Shown here piece by piece: positions 1 through 10,779 of a stretch of 64,000 nucleotides of DNA. Origin of the DNA: Tyto alba (Eukaryota; Chordata; Aves; Strigiformes; Tytonidae); assembly GCF_018691265.1 (NCBI RefSeq), contig NW_024881327.1, positions 27,724,464 to 27,788,463 of the forward strand. The letters run 5' to 3'. Each line of letters begins with the position of its first letter. The first letter of the stretch is position 1. The position numbers and the translations under genes were made by a program. Below the pieces are notes generated by a model. It was not told the DNA's origin. It saw only the letters and a program-made list of their open reading frames with translations, and did not search any database.

Positions 1-208
1 ATGGGTGGAAGATATGCTGGCAATAAACCTGAAAATGTTTGTACAGATCAATCTGGCTAGGCAAAGGGTTAGCATTTCTGTGCAGGTGACAAATAAAAGG
101 CCAAATTCTCAGCTGTGATCTGGCTGTGCCTTTAAAGGGTCTGGACTAATCCCTAGCTTCAGTTGATTGGAATAGCAGATTGGTAAACCCTTGTCAAGGT
201 TTTATGCT

Positions 209-218
209 GGGGGGGGGG
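209..218 (+). repeat. G homopolymer (10 nt)
   Basis: A run of ten G interrupts otherwise AT-rich sequence. The surrounding 1-1979 is AT-rich non-coding sequence in which I see short chance ORFs but no supported gene or transposable element. Confidence 0.8.
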
Positions 219-1979
219 CAGATCAGGTGAGTGTTGAGTGGTTCTGTGCTCAGGTATTGATGAGCTGACTGATGGAGACCACAAGCAGCTGGTGTAGTTG
301 AGGACTGCCCTAGACTATGTTGGGACAAGAATCAGAATAAAAAACACCCCATAATAGTGAAACTATGACTGTATCTCTGTGCCTCTTCCTGTCTCTCCAA
401 ACCTTTTAGCCAGTTCATGGCTGAGAATCTGACCTTTAACTCATGGGACCTGGGAGACTGCAAGAGCTGTGTACTACAGTGTGTAGTATGGATCCCAGGC
501 TGCTATTTCATGTACAGCATTGGACTATCAATGATAGAATGCACAGGATGTGGGGATGTCTTACGTGACTCTATTAGGAAGTAGTGATATAAACAGTTAC
601 CTTAGTCTTTTTTTACTTAAGTGATGCTCTCAGAAAGCCAGGTATGATCCTTTCCTTTTTGGATTTTACATCTGGAAGTTGTCTGAGATTACAGCACTCC
701 TTAGAAAACTTACATGTGCTGTAACACAGAACTGGAAATGGAACACCCATGCAAGATGTCTAACTGCAGTAGTTTGCATCTTTGGATGTATTTCTAGTTG
801 CTGTGGCTGTTTCTTCCCTAATTTGGTCCCATTATTGCAGTTTGTTAGAATAGAAGATAGTATACAAGAGATTGTTTATTTATTTATTTTTTTTTAAGCC
901 AGAAGAAACAAAGATAATCCTCTGGCAATTATTGATCAAAATTGCTAAAATTGCAAAATATTTCTAGTGTGAAGAACAATGGCCTTCTGTGTTGAGAACT
1001 TAGTGTTTGTGCCAGAAGTTACTGAAATGACTCTTTGCTTTCCTCTGATGAAAACCAAGGATGTTTTCTCAGGCAGAGCTTTAAACGATTCATTAGAAAC
1101 AGCTGTCTCCTCCTCCCACCCATCCCCATACACTGATTGTATAATCAGCTTTCTCAGTGCATTGTTCAGTAGGATCGACATTAGTTCAGGCTATTTCACC
1201 AAGATCGATCCAAGTGTGCTACTTGGATTCATTTGTAGTTCCTGTTTCATTTTAAAGACTTAGAAGGAGGAAAAAAGGATTGCAAAAACTAATAGGTTCC
1301 AAATATTTATTTCTATGCTTCCATTTTGGAATAAATTTCTAATGATACCACAGGGAAAAAAAAAATCTATTTTTAATCTGTCAGTGCATTTCTGAAGTAC
1401 CTTCCAACATTTGCATGCCTATGTTCAAAATGAGATATAAAAGAATTATCTCACTATGAGTCTAGGGCTAATTTATTGTTCTGTGCTACATTTTTGTGTT
1501 ACAGCATAGGAAGAAATTACCACAGCTAGCTTTCCAAAGTACCTATGGATAATGTAAATAGGAATTTATTGTTAAGAGTAGTTCTTCATTATATTTAATG
1601 TCCTTGTAGAGTGATCAGAAACAGTGAAGAGTCTACCCTATACTCAGTAATACTGGCAGGTTCTGAATACTGTGTAATCAGAAGCACAAACAAAAGCAGG
1701 AATATCCTAAATATAGCGACCCAAGTGTTCAGCACTGCTAACTAAAATCCTAAGGAGACAACGTTGCAAGTGTCATTTCAGTGACCAACTGGCTTATTAG
1801 GGATGGGTTTGAGTGAAATGAACTCTACAGGAGCTATTTTTATTTTTTTTTTTTCCTATTGGCTTTGTTGAGCAATCTTTTTTTGACAGTACCATAGTGA
1901 TTTAAACTAACCGAACACTTCAGATAAGTCATCTTTGTCAACAGGAAAGGAAACTGGATAGAAAGCCAAAAAACCTTAC

Positions 1980-2132
1980 CAGGAAACAGAGACAGATCTC
2001 CACTGATTGCTGTTTCCTCGGAGACATTGTTACCAACAGCAAAACTCCCACAGGTTGCAGCCCCAACCACTGAACCAGTCGTTTGAGAAAACCAGTTAAA
2101 AACGCGGTTAAGGAAAACTGCTTTCACAGGAA
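1980..2132 (-). CDS. Candidate internal exon, phase 1-1, 51 codons
   Basis: On the minus strand an acceptor (tacatttcag) precedes a 153-nt block that ends at a consensus-like donor (TTTCCTG|gtaagg). The block is open in the phase-1 frame: two bases, fifty codons, one base. It reads PVKAVFLNRVFNWFSQTTG and continues with small and acidic residues to SLFPG. Its length is a multiple of three and both phases are 1, as in a skippable cassette exon. It carries several CpGs in AT-rich surroundings. Against it, a second frame starting at the inner AG (phase 0) is also open, no partner exon was found, and the minus-strand ORF just upstream lies in a MIR remnant. I do not recognise the protein. It may be a chance pseudo-exon. 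Confidence 0.22.
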
Positions 2133-2234
2133 CTGAAATGTATTTTACAGTCAGTTGTAAGTAGGGTCAGATTTCTATCAGCCAGCTATTAACAGGCTTC
2201 ACCGCAATTGCAAAAATAATGAAGCCAAGCAAGG

Positions 2235-2345
2235 TGGCAAACCTAGATCCCAGCCCTCCATGGTGACTTGAGCTCTTGGAGCTCACCAGCAGAACTGGAG
2301 TCTGTTTCTCCTCCTGTAAAATGGACTCATCTCCGTCAAATGGAT
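2235..2345 (-). repeat. MIR-like SINE remnant
   Basis: Read on the plus strand, this stretch contains the familiar reverse-complement MIR signature: a GTTTCTCCTCCTGTAAAATGG-like core (2311-2332), preceded by a stretch matching the 'aacctagatcccagccct' part of MIR. Birds keep a low number of such old tRNA-derived SINE fragments. It overlaps a 67-codon minus-strand ORF, which is therefore better explained as repeat-derived. The family call is from memory of the consensus, not an alignment. Confidence 0.65.
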
Positions 2346-3071
2346 GTTTGTGGCATATTTCTTCTCCCATGTGTCATTTAAGAGAAAAAAGTAGACTTTG
2401 TAACTGTTTAGTCAGCCACTCTATGTTACCCTGTCATGAGGCAGGTAGACAGTATGATAATTGAATGAGAGAGATAAATAATTTAATAAGGAAAGTGATT
2501 AAAGCTTTTCTATTAATGGGAGCTAAAAGTTACTGATTACAGAGTATTCAAGTGTAGCTTCTGGCATCTTATCATTTTCATCATTCAAGATGGTACTTGC
2601 AAAGAATTGGGGAAATCAAGTGACTGTATTTAGTAGGATGTAACCAGTATTTCTACGGAAGTGAATGAACTCAGCTTTTCAATATGCACATAATTCTGTC
2701 TCCTTCCACTTTGTGTACCTCCTGTGTTATTTGGCCATAGTGTGTCTTAGGCTGTAGTACAGTGTCTGTGTGCCATGTGAGAACATCAGAGTATAAAGTA
2801 TATATTTATCGAGTTTATCCAAAGCCTAACATTTCCCTCCTCCTGTGCGCTATTGGAAGTGGAGGGAAGACCAGAATGGAAGAAATGACCACACAGGTTG
2901 TGTAAGAGACACGTATTGGCTACCTGGGACATTCTCCCATAGAGAGGACAGGAGATTTCCTAGGAGAATCTTTATCAGTGTGAGAATCTGGAGCACAGTT
3001 TCTGCTGTAGCACATTCTCCCTCCAAATCCTCAAGGCTTCCAAGAGATCTATTTAGAAAGCAGAGTGGATC

Positions 3072-4782
3072 ATGGATTTTTCACATTGGGCTCCAGAACT
3101 TTTGCTTGACCCAAAAGGTTTAGAAGAAAGAAATTTTGGTGAGTTTTTCCTTGTCTTCCTGGGACTTGCCAATAGGGCTTGACTGCACTAAAATAGATGT
3201 GTGTTGTGTGGCTAGTGCTGTTGTGAATTGCAATACAGACAGCTGACAGAAATTTGCCCTTGGTTTTATTTAGTCCTAAAATTGAATAACAGATTAGGAA
3301 GATGGCAGCTGTAGTCTTGAGAAGCCTGGGTGAAGTATAAAGTTTACTGATGAGATGGATAAAGGCAAGGATGATCAGCGTCGTAGAAGTGTTGCAGAAC
3401 TGCAGAATTCTGCTGCAGTAACTTTGCGGCAGGTCAGTGGGAAGTGGGGAGAATATGAAGTATGAAGTGCTTCTCTTCATAGTCTGACAAGCATAAAGCA
3501 ATACAGCATAAAGCTGGAGGAGCAAAACTCTATAAATAAAACACCTTACTCAGTGAAAATCCAAAGGGTAAATAACCTTATGGAGGTCAGTGTTAAAACC
3601 GCGCCCCCCCCCCCCCCACCCCCCCCAGCCCAAAACCTATGAAAAAGATCCAGGGAAAAAGAAACCAGTTAAGTGTCAGTAGCATCTTTTCTCCCCAAGC
3701 ATATTTTTTATTTTTTCAAGACCTTATATTTCTTTCACTGTGTGATTCCGAGGTAAGTTACTTACATTTACATTGTTCTAAAGACCTGTACTGGTGTCCA
3801 CTGAAATCAATATGTGTTTTTCCTTGACTTCATTGCACTTTAAACAGGAAGTTTACTGGAAGGAAAAATGCACCATTTTGAAAGAGTCTGATATGTGTTA
3901 TTTTCTACAGTCTTCACTTGTAGATCTCTCTTCAGAGTCAAGTTACAGCTTTTTTGGAGAATATGAGTGTGGTGATCAGTTTCAGTATGTTCTGAGTAAA
4001 TCAGACTCTGAAAGTAAGTTTTTGCCACATCCCAAGCAAGTGAGAGTAGTGTGAAGTACAGAGCACTCTGAAAAGATCTCTCTTTGCTAATGTTATGTAC
4101 TGTGTTCTTAACTGGAGGGAATGAAAAATGCAATTATTGTAAACCATTCTTTGTTTTCATGTTAATTAGATAATGTGGTAGGTAATTGTTTCAGAATTGA
4201 CTAGCATTGCCTTCTAGTCCATAACTTAGTGCATTTACAAATATCTCTTAGACATTCTTATGCTTTTTATATAATTCCACTAGAAAGTACTTCAAAGTAA
4301 ACCAGTTAGTATCCACTGCAGTTCACTACATTTTTTGGTCATAATTCTATTTTCATTTTCTTGTGCAAGAAAAACTGAGAGCGTGATGGCTTCTTTAAAA
4401 TAAAAATAACAGCAGTAAAAATAAAAAGCCTTGGAGATTCCCTTTTTAGAAAACCATCCAAACTCCCATCAGTTATTGAATGCTCTTTTAAAATAATAGC
4501 ATAGTTTTAGCATGTAAAAATACTAATGTGATCACAGTGTGGTTACATACATATATATATACATACATATATATATGTATCCTTTCAAATAATGTGAATT
4601 CCCTGAATTGTAAGGGAGGCAGGCTCAAGATGCACTTGCAAGCAGTCTTGTTTTGAAACAGTACCTTTGTGGATGGAAAGCACCGTGTTCAGTATGTATT
4701 TTTTTTATCATCTTCATATCTCTATTTTCAAGACAAAGATTCGAAGGAAGAATACAGTACTACTGAATTAATTCTTAACTAG
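3072..4782 (+). CDS. Candidate small four-exon gene, about 83 aa, unknown
   Basis: Four blocks join in one reading frame. Exon 1 (3072-3138) starts at an ATG with G at +4 and an in-frame TAG 15 nt upstream. It encodes MDFSHWAPELLLDPKGLEER plus two residues and ends at TTTTG|gtgagt in phase 1. Exon 2 (3721-3752, 32 nt) follows a long pyrimidine tract ending in tttcaag, encodes LIFLSLCDSE, and ends at CCGAG|gtaagt in phase 0. Exon 3 (3911-4013) follows ttttctacag, encodes an acidic serine-rich stretch including SSLVDLSSESSYSFFGEYEC and ends GAAA|gtaagt in phase 1. Exon 4 (4733-4782) follows tctattttcaag and closes with KDSKEEYSTTELILN and TAG. ATTAAA at 4915-4920 could be the polyadenylation signal. 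The protein would be acidic, without signal peptide or membrane segment, and matches no family I know. An alternative last exon could lie at 5041-5100. Chance assembly remains quite possible. Confidence 0.33.
3604..3626 (+). repeat. Poly-C tract
   Basis: Fourteen C, one A, then eight C. It lies in what would be intron 1 of the candidate gene at 3072-4782. On the minus strand this is an uninterrupted G tract able to form quadruplexes and is a likely sequencing or assembly weak point. Confidence 0.85.
4544..4580 (+). repeat. (CATA)n/(TA)n microsatellite
   Basis: Alternating ACATAC and TATATA units about 37 nt long, ordinary short tandem repeat DNA. Confidence 0.8.
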
Positions 4783-5040
4783 CACAGAGATCTGTGTTAT
4801 TTCTTGCTGGTGGTCATGCTGTTGTTGATCTGCTGTGTGGTTTTGTGAATGTTGTATCCACATTGCTGTTAACTAACATACTACTCTGTGGATGATCTGA
4901 TGGCATAAAGAGGCATTAAAAGAAATAATCATTATTTGTGAATATCTTTTCGTCCTTGGAAAAAACTTAACTGGATGTTGGTAGAAGAAGCAGGTGACAG
5001 TATGAAGCACTCAACTGGACTTCTGATCTTGATGTATTAG

Positions 5041-5100
5041 AAAATTCAGTTGAGTACTGCTTTGTCTTGCCTGATTTTGTACTGGTGGCTCATCTCCATG
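5041..5100 (+). CDS. Candidate 60-nt exon, phase 1-1
   Basis: A moderate acceptor (gatgtattag) is followed by exactly 60 nt and then a strong donor (CCATG|gtaagtaaag). In phase 1 the block is open and reads NSVEYCFVLPDFVLVAHLH. Its phase would fit directly after exon 3 (ending 4013) of the candidate gene at 3072-4782, as an alternative to the terminal exon at 4733. No continuing downstream exon was found. The product is unrecognised. Confidence 0.18.
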
Positions 5101-5668
5101 GTAAGTAAAGATGCACGAGGATGGAGGACTCAGAAGTGAGCACGTACAAGTATTTCTTCACAGTGCTTTCAAAGTATGAGATAGATATAACCTTATTACT
5201 AATGGTGACTTCACCGTCTGCTTTAGATTTGCAAGCTTGAAAATCTCCTGTTCTGATAGAATGTACCAGGTTGTCAAATGAATAATAACATACTTTTCTT
5301 AAATAGATGATTCTATATGTGTATGCATTTAATTTTGTATTAATTTGTGGGAATATTCTCTGGCACCAGAGCAGTGGTGGAGATTTGAGGAGTTTCAGAT
5401 AATCAGAATTCTTGGAGAAGTACATGAAAGCATCATTTTGCATGCCTTTGCACATCAATACCAGCAGTACATTCATGGTGGAAATTAATCTGCTTGTGCA
5501 AAATCCTGGCCTTGAGTATTTAACTCATATTTGAAGGGCTCGTGAAGTATATTGGGCAGGTGAGGACTCAGGGCATGTTTGGTCTAAGGGGCTTATGGAT
5601 TGGATCTGGCTTATGTCCTGCCATCCTCTGAACCAGTCTGCACCAGGCAGACCACAAGCAGAATCCAT

Positions 5669-5754
5669 GTTTTTTGTTTGGTGTTTTTTGGTGGGGTTTT
5701 TTTGGTTGTTGTTGTTGGTTTTGGGTTTTGTTTGATTGTTTTGTTTTGTTTTTA
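5669..5754 (+). repeat. T/G-only low-complexity tract
   Basis: About 86 nt built almost only from T and G (GTTTT, GGTTTT and GTT units). One of several similar tracts in this window. The region from about 5100 to 8790 otherwise shows no gene or transposon I can support. Confidence 0.8.
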
Positions 5755-8700
5755 AGACCATGATTGCTCTACTGTAAAGTTGAATTACTGCTGAATGTAA
5801 TGCTCCCATCTTCTTCCTTGTCTTGCTTTGTGTGGGGAAAAGTACTTCTGTGGTCTTGTTGAGCTGGCTGAAATAACTTGTCTAGCTAAAACCCAAGTTT
5901 GTCATGTTGCCTTTTGGTGGATGATTAGCCAGCAGGATCTGTTCTCTGATCTGGCTCCCTGTCTTAGTGCTGGTACAAAGGAGGTGGTGAGGAGGCTGGG
6001 ATTGATGTTTTTTGCTAGGTTAAAGCTGGTGTGAAACCACAGCCTGAGGATTCTCATCGTGCCTTCACTGACATTAAAACAGAGGCGCTCTCGGGATTTT
6101 TTTGAACCTCAGCTGCCCTCTGTACTCGTTTTTTCTCCGCAAAAGGTGGTTTTGTGAATTACATCAATTACAAATAATGGAGGAAAAAAATATAAGCAAG
6201 CCAGAATTTATGAAAGAGCCCAAAACAATGAAGTTATGCGAAGAGAGAGAAAAGGAAGAGAAGGGAAAACATGAGTAAGGATGAAAAATTTAGTTTCTTG
6301 CTACCAAGCAGTTATTTTAAGATATGTCCTATTAGAGGTACTAGAACAGCATCTGGCAGGAAACAGCCTAGAAATAATTATTTCTTCATTATAAGTATAA
6401 TGAGAAAGTAATAAAGAAAATAGGTTGTTAATATCCTCTTAGAAACATTTGTGTTCTATTGAGGTTGTTTTCATTAAAAAAGGGTATTTTCATCGTCAGC
6501 CAGGAAGAATTAGGAGACAGAATGGTAAGAGAAAAAGATTGAGTTTTATTAAGTGTTACTGTTTCCCTCATGTTTTAGAATATTTCTCAACCAAAAATGT
6601 AAATTAAAATTTTTTTCTCTTTCTGGGACTCCATATATTTAATTTTCAGTAAAGAAGCACTTTGGAACTTTTAGCATTTAACTTACTTTATGTTTAAGAG
6701 ACTGAATACAGAGATTGCTGCCTCTGATTTAATTCAGCTATAGGAGGGGAGGAAAGAAAAAAGCTTTCATTACAGTAACAGCCAGTTTTTGGAAGTATAG
6801 TGCCTTCTTACTAAATCTGAAGACTTAATTCCTGAACCTGAATTCACAGGAGATTTTTAGTGCTGAGCATTTCTGATAATCTGGTCAGTACTACAGCTTG
6901 TGGGCTGCGGCTGCATTCAAATTAGATGTGTCTGAAAATGTACATCCACAACCTCAGCACTTGCACGGCATGGATCCTGTGAAAGGCAGAGATGTGTTAG
7001 TAACCCACCATAGGGGTGCATGAGAGTTGTTATGTTGCTGATGTGGGAGAAGGTAGGAATCTATGGTCAGAAATAGAGGGGAAGAAGGAGAGTGAGACTG
7101 CTTCTTTCAGAGATGGTGCAGTTCTTATATTGGATTAAGCCACCCACAGAAATGCCCCCTAAACTCTTTTTCAAGTAGGCAGTTGGGCACCAGCTGAGTG
7201 CAATGTGGAATTTAACACCAACTGTGAATTCTGCCCAAGGATCAGCACGGTTAATCTGTCTTAAGGTTTGCGATGCTGTGACTAGAAGACTGGAAAGATG
7301 TGAGCTAGCAGCTGCTGCCAGCTGGGATGCATCCACATTGCTGTGCATCCAAGCTGTACTGTGGGGTCCTTGAATCAATGGGGGTGGGATGGAAAATCCT
7401 TTCTTGGAGTATGAAATAGGGCAGACTGAAGCTGAAGAAATCTCTCCCTTCAGCTCAGCACTGCTGATACTCACTGTAACAGCACTGAACATCCCAAAAG
7501 AGGGCCAAAGTGTATTGCAGTCTTGTCTTCTTGCACATCTGCTAAGTGTTCTGGTATGGAGAGTGGTGGGAGTGACAAGTACATGTATGGTAATGAAACA
7601 GATCATGCTTAGTGCTGCTGCTTGGTATGTACTCACAGTCTTGTGCCAGCAGCTTGTTGGCCTTCCCAGAAGCAGAACTGCATCACTGATTTATTTTTTT
7701 TTTTTGTAGGTATAGTTGTTACGCCCCATCACTTCTCCTGTAGCTTAAACATTGGAAAAGAGGTTTTCTCTTTGATGCCTATTTCTCCATTTTGTTGTGT
7801 ATTTGTGAAGAAGAAAATCAAACTGAATTTTTCTCTGGTTTTGTTTACTTTTTTGCAAAAAAGCAGTTTCCTCACCTGCATACATAGAAATCACAAGTTC
7901 TGTTGCAAACTCTGGGAAGGTAACAAACACTTCTAAGCCAACTTCAGGAGAATCTCTCTGTTTATTAAAAAGACAGCATTTGTTTTCAAATAAAATATCT
8001 CATTTGGAGAGTGTCTAGTTACAGCTTTTAAAATGAGCTGTATTTATCAAAATATTTTCTCTGTACTGAAAATGTTAATTTTATTTGTAGCCATTTCACT
8101 TAGGAAGGGAAGACACAATGAATGAATGTATGTGGGTTTACTGTTAAGCTCATTAATATATGTCATTGTGGGAAAGGTGTTTAACCATGTGATACTTAGT
8201 AGCCATTTCATAAATACATGGATTGTATTGTTTTTCTTTGGAGAATGTGAATATCATACGTAAACAGAAGGTGGGAGAATTTTGTAAAGAGATTTAAAAA
8301 GGCTACTTCTCACTTCCTATCTGCATATCATATTCATAAACAGTAAAATCCGGTAAGAGAATATACATGAGTAAAAGAAAAGACTGTCTTTGATCTTCAT
8401 GGTCTCAGTTGTTCTTCCTAAGTATGCACGTTAACATCTTCCCTATACACCTCCAGGTTTTCGCTCTGCTGAGCCATGGGGGAAGTGCAGAAGGCAGTGC
8501 CTTTTCAAACAAGATGTAGGAATATTTAGATTCAGTTTATCAGTCCAGTCAGGAGGGCACTTCGTCAGTGCTGGCCTCGCTGAGTTAGGAACATGGTTTC
8601 ATAGGTCTAAATTCAGTCCTGATGGAGCAATCTGTTCAGCAGGAGGAAAGTATCTTGGTTCTGGGTAAGAATAGCTGGGGCTGGAGGCCACTAGGCATTT

Positions 8701-8794
8701 TGCTAAGGTAAGACGTGAGAGTTGCATTAGGCTTAAGAGCTGCTCATTAGGTATTTAAAAACCTCTGGGTGTACAATCTAAATCCACGTTTCAG

Positions 8795-9130
8795 CATGAC
8801 CCGCTACTTTTGCGCCGGTTTGATTCGTTCCAGACCTGTCCCTGGCCTTGCTCCCTTCCTTCCCAGCTGAGGTGGGGGTGGCAGCCGCGGGGATGGTGGG
8901 GGGTTCGCACAGCTGCCCCTCGGCTGCGGGCTCTCTCTGCCCTGAGCATCGCCAGGGCGGGCAGCGGAGAGGCCTGTGCCCGTGCTGGTGGCAAATAAAA
9001 CCTGACAGCCAAGCAGCGAGGTGCAGGGTGGGTAGGGTTGGAGTACTGATCTTTAAAGACTGTCGCGTGGGTTTCAAGATCCATTGTTGGTGCAGTGGCA
9101 TAGAGCATGCTGGATGCTTGAAATACAAGC
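8795..9130. promoter_or_regulatory. CpG-rich, GC-rich patch (weak CpG island?)
   Basis: By eye this segment holds roughly 18 CpG in about 340 nt and is clearly richer in GC than both flanks. CpGs cluster around 8808-8825, 8885-8960 and 9060. Because it is GC-rich it is open in several overlapping frames on both strands, none of which looks like a known protein. It could be a small CpG island promoter, the first exon of a non-coding RNA, or an old GC-rich insertion. I see no TATA box or matching transcript structure, so the role is open. Confidence 0.35.
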
Positions 9131-9186
9131 CAGTTGCAGCGCAGACAGAAGATTTTTCTGGTTTCTAGATATTCTGGATGAGTGCT

Positions 9187-9216
9187 AGCACTGCCAGCAC
9201 GCTTGTGCTGTGTGCT
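9187..9216. other. GC-rich hairpin with tetraloop
   Basis: CAGCAC (9195-9200) pairs with GTGCTG (9205-9210) across the four-base loop GCTT. A second pair, AGCAC (9187-9191) with GTGCT (9212-9216), extends the stem across a small asymmetric internal loop. The 12-nt palindrome agtgctagcact at 9181-9192 overlaps it. The stem is too short to call a microRNA precursor. Confidence 0.4.
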
Positions 9217-10747
9217 GCTGTGGCAAGGACCGTTCGGCTTGGATGGATGTGAAGTGTTGCATCACTAGCAAATATACAGAACAGCGTCAGTGTGTTAAAA
9301 GCCTGGCTGCAGACACGGTATTTACTTGCTGGTAATAAATAAGCCCCCTGATAGTTGCCTCAAGTTCCTGTTTCTCCTCACGTTTAACTGCTGCCCTTGT
9401 GCTCTGCCAATCCTGCCAGTTCTGGTATTCCAAATTGCTGAGGCACTTCTGCAAGCTATTAAAATCTGTCCATGTAACAAATGATGTGGAACATCCTTCC
9501 TCTCACTCTCTCAACTCTCAGTGGCCAGAGAGGCAGGCTGGGAGATACTAACTTAGGTGCTAATTCAAAGTGTAATAGCTATACCACCTGAGGAACCGAA
9601 AGAAAAAAGGAATTTCTGTGTGATGTGAAGCAGCTGCTATAGCTGTGTGTCATTTTTAAGCTGAAAAAAGTAAATAGTAAGAAGATGGTATTTGCTAGTA
9701 TTTTAATTAGCTGTAAGCTTTTCTTTTCATGTGAAGCCCTGTCCATTGCATCCAAAGCATTTGGGTTTAAGTTTAGACATTGTAAGGAATAATCCCAGTG
9801 AAAAATACGAATATGTTTTCTGTAAAAGCTGTAGCATGCAGAAAATACACACTAAAGCAGCATAGTAGAAATGCTTCTTTAACACCCTCTTAGGAAAGTC
9901 CTAAATCCCCTAACTTCTCTGTCAATAATTTACTACTTCTGCAATATGTGATTGTCTTAGATGCATGTTGCAAGAGTTTCTGTGCCATGCCAAATTCTGA
10001 TGTTTATCCCTTTGTATTGACTCATACATGGGGAAAAACTGAAAGGAAATCAAAGCAAGGGGAGCCTTGGAGTTGAATTCTCTTGTACTATTACTCGTGC
10101 ACATTTTTGTTGCATGGAACAATGTGGCTGGGAGGATTGGAAGAATCAGAGGATAACTAAATTCTTTGAATGCGTATATTCAATGCTGGTCACCTGACTA
10201 TACTAACAAACTTAAAAGGTGGTTTGATAGCTGTCAACTTGTTTTGCTATTGTGCAGCTTCACTGTTACCTTCCTGTATTATGAACATCTATGTATTTGG
10301 AAAATAAATCCATCTTGCAAGAAAGATTGTGCAAAAAATTGTTCCTATTATACTCCAGTGTATATTGCTGATGTCAAATAAAATACAATTGTGAGAGTTC
10401 TTAAACAGTTGTCTTTCTAATTGTGGCCTGAAGCAGAAAAAGGAAGGAGTATAGTAAACTTCTTTGATATGGATCCTCCCGCAGTTATTGCTGGAATGTT
10501 GTTGTTAGCTAAATGATTCAATCAGCCTGATGCTTTATATATGAACAGATACAGGGATGGGTTTCATCAGCAATATGATGAATGATAATCTGTTGTATAA
10601 TTTATTAAGATGGCACACCAATCTACTGATGTATCATTGTCAAGATGTGTCTCACTATGTTAACAAGCTGAAAGCTAAATAAATTACCGTGCCCCTCTCA
10701 TAGCACCACAAACAAATAATACACATACTAGCAGCACTCATTTTATT

Positions 10748-10779
10748 CCCCGCCCCCCCCCCCTTTTTTTTTTTTTTTT
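10748..10779 (+). repeat. Poly-C to poly-T junction
   Basis: A C-run (broken by one G at 10752) passes directly into sixteen T. This is low-complexity sequence. The flanking 9220-14980 stretch is otherwise without a gene I can support. Open frames such as 13393-13707 have no flanking splice signals or recognisable domain. Confidence 0.85.

Noticed and set aside
2167..2370. 67-codon minus-strand ORF with a hydrophobic tail and a gtgagc donor-like site
   Set aside because: Most of it coincides with a MIR-like SINE remnant carrying the GTTTCTC...TGTAAAATGG signature.
6038..6106. Acceptor-like ttttttgctag followed by a 28-codon open block with CpGs, ending in TGA
   Set aside because: No partner exon in phase and no polyadenylation signal; one of many chance terminal-exon look-alikes.
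7067..7636. 189-codon minus-strand ORF
   Set aside because: Long for chance, but it has no recognisable domain, promoter or splice context, its composition is not convincing, and the plus strand is also open over part of it.
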